Shown here: positions 5,253-7,581 of the stretch, piece after piece
Numbering within the stretch: position 1 is the first letter of the stretch
Layout: each line of letters starts with the position of its first letter
Assembly (NCBI GenBank): GCA_937892995.1
Contig: CALBJS010000316.1
Coordinates: 1 to 7,581, forward strand
Direction: 5' to 3'
From: an uncultured Peptococcaceae bacterium
GTDB lineage: Bacteria; Bacillota; Desulfitobacteriia; Desulfitobacteriales; Syntrophobotulaceae
DNA length: 7,581 nt
Translations under genes and position numbers: made by a program
The notes under the pieces: generated by a model
The model's database searches: none
What the model saw: only the letters and a program-made list of their open reading frames with translations
Told to the model about the DNA's origin: nothing

Positions 5253-5537
5253 ATGAAAATAGATGGAACTTCAATTTCTCCTGTGGGGAGTGTGCAAGCC
5301 GCCACTAGGATATCCCAGGTTAATAAGCATAATCAAGGCTCCCAGCGAGATAAAGTAGCGGTTTCCCAAAATGCTCAAGTCTTCCAGAATCTTGTTCAAA
5401 AGGCTAAGGAATTACCTGAGATACGAGAGGATAAGGTTAAAGCTATTGCTGACCAGATCGCTCGTGGCGAATTCAGCCTTGATGCTGATTCTATTGCTGC
5501 GAGCATGCTCTCCGTAGAAAGGATGGGGGAGAAATAG
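5253..5537 (+). CDS. flgM: Negative regulator of flagellin synthesis FlgM (anti-sigma-28)
   Basis: Binds sigma-28 (SigD/FliA) in the cytoplasm and keeps late flagellar genes silent until the hook is complete. From ATG 5253 it has 94 residues, the family's usual size. As in other FlgM proteins the N-terminal half (MKIDGTSISP onward) is polar and probably disordered, and the C-terminal sigma-binding part carries the conserved pattern IREDKVKAIADQIARGEFSLDADSIA: R-x-x-K-V-x-x-I, a short G-x-(F/Y) turn and D-A-x-x-(I/V)-A, about residues 51-77. An in-frame TTG at 5241 would add four residues but lies in the ribosome site. The TAG stop abuts the flgN ATG with no gap. A sigma-28-like promoter lies upstream, consistent with autoregulation through its target. 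Confidence 0.92.
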   Translation: MKIDGTSISPVGSVQAATRISQVNKHNQGSQRDKVAVSQNAQVFQNLVQKAKELPEIREDKVKAIADQIARGEFSLDADSIAASMLSVERMGEK

Positions 5538-6026
5538 ATGACGGGAATACTACAGGATTTTGAGAAGAACCTTCGGAAACTAACGGAGTATTATACGAGA
5601 CTGACTAAAATGGAAAAAGAAAAACAGCAAGCCTTGATAGCTAATAATATTCAAGAAATAGAAAGAATTACTGCTCTGGAGGGGGAAATTCTGCTCGAAG
5701 TCAGCCGCTTGGAAGAGGAAAGACTTCACTGGGCAGAATTTTTTGGTAAAGAGATCGGTAAAAAAGCTGAAGAGATCACTTTAGTTGACCTCGAAGAAAG
5801 TTTCCCAACCCTAAAAACAGCTCGTGAAGAATTAGAAGGACAAATCAGGGAACTTAAGGATTTACACGAAACTAATACCAAACTTTTGGAGAATGCTATT
5901 AATCTGGTCAATTTTACGATAGAGTCTTTAACTAGTGAAATCTGGACGACCTATTCCAATCCTGTAGAAAAGCCAGGTAAAAAGAATAAAAGTAAGAAGA
6001 TAAACTTTATTGATAAAAGTGTCTAG
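5538..6026 (+). CDS. flgN: Flagellar export chaperone FlgN
   Basis: Cytoplasmic chaperone that binds the hook-filament junction proteins FlgK and FlgL and delivers them to the flagellar export apparatus. The 162 residues are near normal for the family. The protein is almost wholly charged alpha-helix: long heptad-like stretches at about 5-60 and 80-130 with EKEKQQALI, LEGEILLEVSRLEEER and ELEGQIRELKDLHETNTKLLENA-like runs typical of FlgN. A basic tail (KPGKKNKSKK, 145-154) ends it. FlgN sequences diverge strongly, so the call leans on this helical pattern plus position between flgM and flgK, which is the standard order. The ATG follows directly on the flgM TAG, with GGGGGAG a few bases upstream inside flgM, so translation is likely coupled. 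Confidence 0.88.
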   Translation: MTGILQDFEKNLRKLTEYYTRLTKMEKEKQQALIANNIQEIERITALEGEILLEVSRLEEERLHWAEFFGKEIGKKAEEITLVDLEESFPTLKTAREELEGQIRELKDLHETNTKLLENAINLVNFTIESLTSEIWTTYSNPVEKPGKKNKSKKINFIDKSV

Positions 6027-6159
6027 TTTCCCCTCTTTTTTTACTTGTCAAAGGATAAAAGGTCCTCAAGAAATTTAACCAAAAAGACGATAATAAAATC
6101 GAAACCTTTTTGTAATTGTTTTTTAGTACAATTCATTTATTCATAAAGGAGACCAAGGT
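6027..6159 (+). promoter_or_regulatory. flgN-flgK gap with possible internal sigma-28-like promoter (6066-6093)
   Basis: The 133-bp gap is long for an otherwise tightly packed operon. GACGATAA (6086-6093) matches the sigma-28 -10 at 7/8, and TCAA (6066-6069) matches the -35 at 3/4 with a 16-bp spacer, the same geometry as the flgM promoter. A weak hairpin (CAAAAAG 6080-6086 with CTTTTTG 6106-6112) followed by a T-rich stretch overlaps it. The flgK ribosome site AAAGGAG (6145-6151) lies 8 nt before its ATG. The promoter call is tentative. Confidence 0.35.
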
Positions 6160-7581
6160 ATGTACTCAACATTCTACGGTTTAGAACTAGCCAATAGAGC
6201 TTTAGCGACTCATCAGGCAGCCTTGGATGTCGCCGGACATAATATAGCGAATTCCAATACTAAGGGTTATACCCGTCAATTACCTAATATTCAAACCGCA
6301 AGCCCTTTTACGATTAAGGCTGGTGGCAGAGACCTAACCATGGGGGCCGGCTCTACCATGAATAATATTCTTAGGGCTCGGGATAATTATATCGACCGTC
6401 AATACAGATGGGAGTCATCCAAACTTGAATATTGGTCAGCCCGAGAAAAAGCTTTATCTTTAATCGAAGGCACAATGAACGAACCTTCTAAGTATAGTCT
6501 TCATAATGATCTGGGCGGTTTTTGGAATGCTTGGAGTGTCTTGGCTAATAATCCCCAGAATTCCGGAGCCCGCTCAGTCTTAGCTGAAAAGGCGATGACC
6601 CTTACCGATACTTTTCATCATATTAATCAACAAATTATTGATCTAAAAAGTGATCTTGATTCTACAGTCGTTATTACGATTAGACAAATAAATAACATAG
6701 CGGACCGGATCAAAGATCTTAATGTGCAGATCAAAAGGGCTGAAGTCGGCATGGATAACCCTAATGATTTAAAAGATGCCAGGGACGCCTTGGTTGATGA
6801 ACTTTCCCAACTTGTTCCGGTCAGAGTAATTGAAACCCAGGACCCCGCTTTTACGGATAGAATAGTAGGGAATTACAAAATAATAATCGGAAATGATTCT
6901 GATCCGAACAATGTCCTCCTAGATGATCAAGCTGTAAGGCATCTGGCGGATCCACCCCCTAAACTAGATGGAGTCAGTCGAGTTGCTTGGGCTGAACCTG
7001 TTACGGTATCAGGGGACGATTTGGGGACTACCGGTAATATTGAGATAGATGCTGGCGATGTACTTCGGGTGGTTCTCAATGGCGTAGGTTATAATCTCGA
7101 TTTATATTCGGCTGTGGGCGGAACGGAACCAACATATGCTTACGATAGTGCTTCCTATGGAACTCTGGCCGCTCAGGTCGAAACGGCAATTAATAATCTT
7201 ATTGAAAATGCTGGTCGCCTGGAAAAAGCTTCGGTGCAGTTTGATGGGAATAAATTTGTATTTTCTTTAGATACCGGTGGAGCGATTGGTTTAGAAAGCA
7301 TAACCGGCCCTGGCATCGATGATAAGCTGACAGCCTTTGGTTTTCCTTTCCCAGACAGGAATAATAATTACGTAGATTTAGGTTCCGAAATGGGTACTCT
7401 TAAATCCAATATTACAGTTAGAGATGAATACCTTCAGGATTATAAAGGAAGAATCAATGATCTAGTGAAAGCCTTAGCGAATGCAGTTAACGATATCCAT
7501 AAAACAGGTCAAGGCTTGGTACCCAAGGAACCGGACTCAGATGAATTCTTTACCTATGACGACTCTGACCCCATTGCCGCC
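6160..7581 (+). CDS. flgK: Flagellar hook-associated protein 1 FlgK, 3' end beyond window
   Basis: Junction protein joining hook to filament, exported through the flagellar type III apparatus with FlgN as chaperone. The frame is open for 474 codons to the right edge with no stop. The N-terminal rod/hook signature is clear: GLELANRALATHQAALDVAG (7-26), then HNIANSNTKGYTRQ (27-40). FlgK-specific blocks follow: RARDNYIDRQYR (72-83), GGFWNAWSVLANNP (119-132) and ARDALVDELSQLV (207-219). ALANAVNDIHKTG (about 438-450) marks the start of the distal conserved part. Between roughly 230 and 400 there is more sequence than I recall for enteric FlgK, including a block around 288-388 (GNIEIDAGDVLRVVLNG, then TLAAQVETAIN and FDGNKFVFSLDTGG) that resembles flagellin/FliD-type surface modules. 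The conserved C-terminal domain is off the window. AAAGGAG, 8 nt before the ATG, supports the start. Confidence 0.95.
   Translation, partial: MYSTFYGLELANRALATHQAALDVAGHNIANSNTKGYTRQLPNIQTASPFTIKAGGRDLTMGAGSTMNNILRARDNYIDRQYRWESSKLEYWSAREKALSLIEGTMNEPSKYSLHNDLGGFWNAWSVLANNPQNSGARSVLAEKAMTLTDTFHHINQQIIDLKSDLDSTVVITIRQINNIADRIKDLNVQIKRAEVGMDNPNDLKDARDALVDELSQLVPVRVIETQDPAFTDRIVGNYKIIIGNDSDPNNVLLDDQAVRHLADPPPKLDGVSRVAWAEPVTVSGDDLGTTGNIEIDAGDVLRVVLNGVGYNLDLYSAVGGTEPTYAYDSASYGTLAAQVETAINNLIENAGRLEKASVQFDGNKFVFSLDTGGAIGLESITGPGIDDKLTAFGFPFPDRNNNYVDLGSEMGTLKSNITVRDEYLQDYKGRINDLVKALANAVNDIHKTGQGLVPKEPDSDEFFTYDDSDPIAA

Noticed and set aside
6080..6126. Terminator between flgN and flgK
   Set aside because: The hairpin CAAAAAG/CTTTTTG is weak with a large loop, and the T-rich tract is separated from the stem. 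It could at most attenuate; not listed as a terminator.
1..7581. CRISPR arrays, tRNA/rRNA genes, toxin-antitoxin or defence genes
   Set aside because: No regularly spaced repeats, no tRNA or rRNA signatures and no defence-type domains were seen; the window is filled by motility, SOS polymerase and peptidase genes.

Overview
This window looks like flagellar/chemotaxis chromosome from a motile, low-to-moderate-GC Gram-positive, most likely a Clostridia member of the Peptococcaceae/Desulfitobacteriaceae type. That placement is inference. It rests on strong GGAGG-type Shine-Dalgarno sites, a Bacillus-type LexA box (GAAC-N4-GTTC), a YaaR (DUF327) gene, and a flgM-flgN-flgK block behind a sigma-28/SigD-like promoter.

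Layout. Positions 1-585 (minus) hold the N-terminal half of a Y-family DNA polymerase, cut by the left edge. Its promoter (661-689) has a perfect LexA box filling the -35/-10 spacer. Around it lie several GTATAT/ATATAC inverted repeats, and then a dispersed-type hairpin with GGGACGGTTC/GAACCGTCCC arms (779-821). Next on the minus strand are yaaR and cheR (2153-889), probably translationally coupled. A Tat-exported M28 zinc peptidase (2189-3232, plus) lies between the chemotaxis pair and the motor genes, 35 bp from yaaR (divergent) and 7 bp from motB (convergent). motA and motB (4860-3240, minus) encode the stator. A 392-bp gap (4861-5252) separates them from the divergent flgM, flgN and flgK (5253 onward, plus); flgK runs off the right edge.

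How the genes fit together. MotA/MotB form the stator that drives rotation. FlgM holds sigma-28 inactive until the hook is built. FlgN is the chaperone for the hook-filament junction proteins, including FlgK. CheR methylates chemoreceptors for adaptation. YaaR has no settled function, but its coupling to cheR suggests a motility or surface-signalling role. The polymerase and the peptidase look like neighbours rather than parts of the motility machinery.

I found no CRISPR array, tRNA, rRNA, complete insertion sequence or clearly new multi-gene system. The most informative non-coding signals are the LexA-controlled polymerase promoter with its extra palindromes, the sigma-28-like promoter before flgM, and the GGGACGGTTC hairpin.
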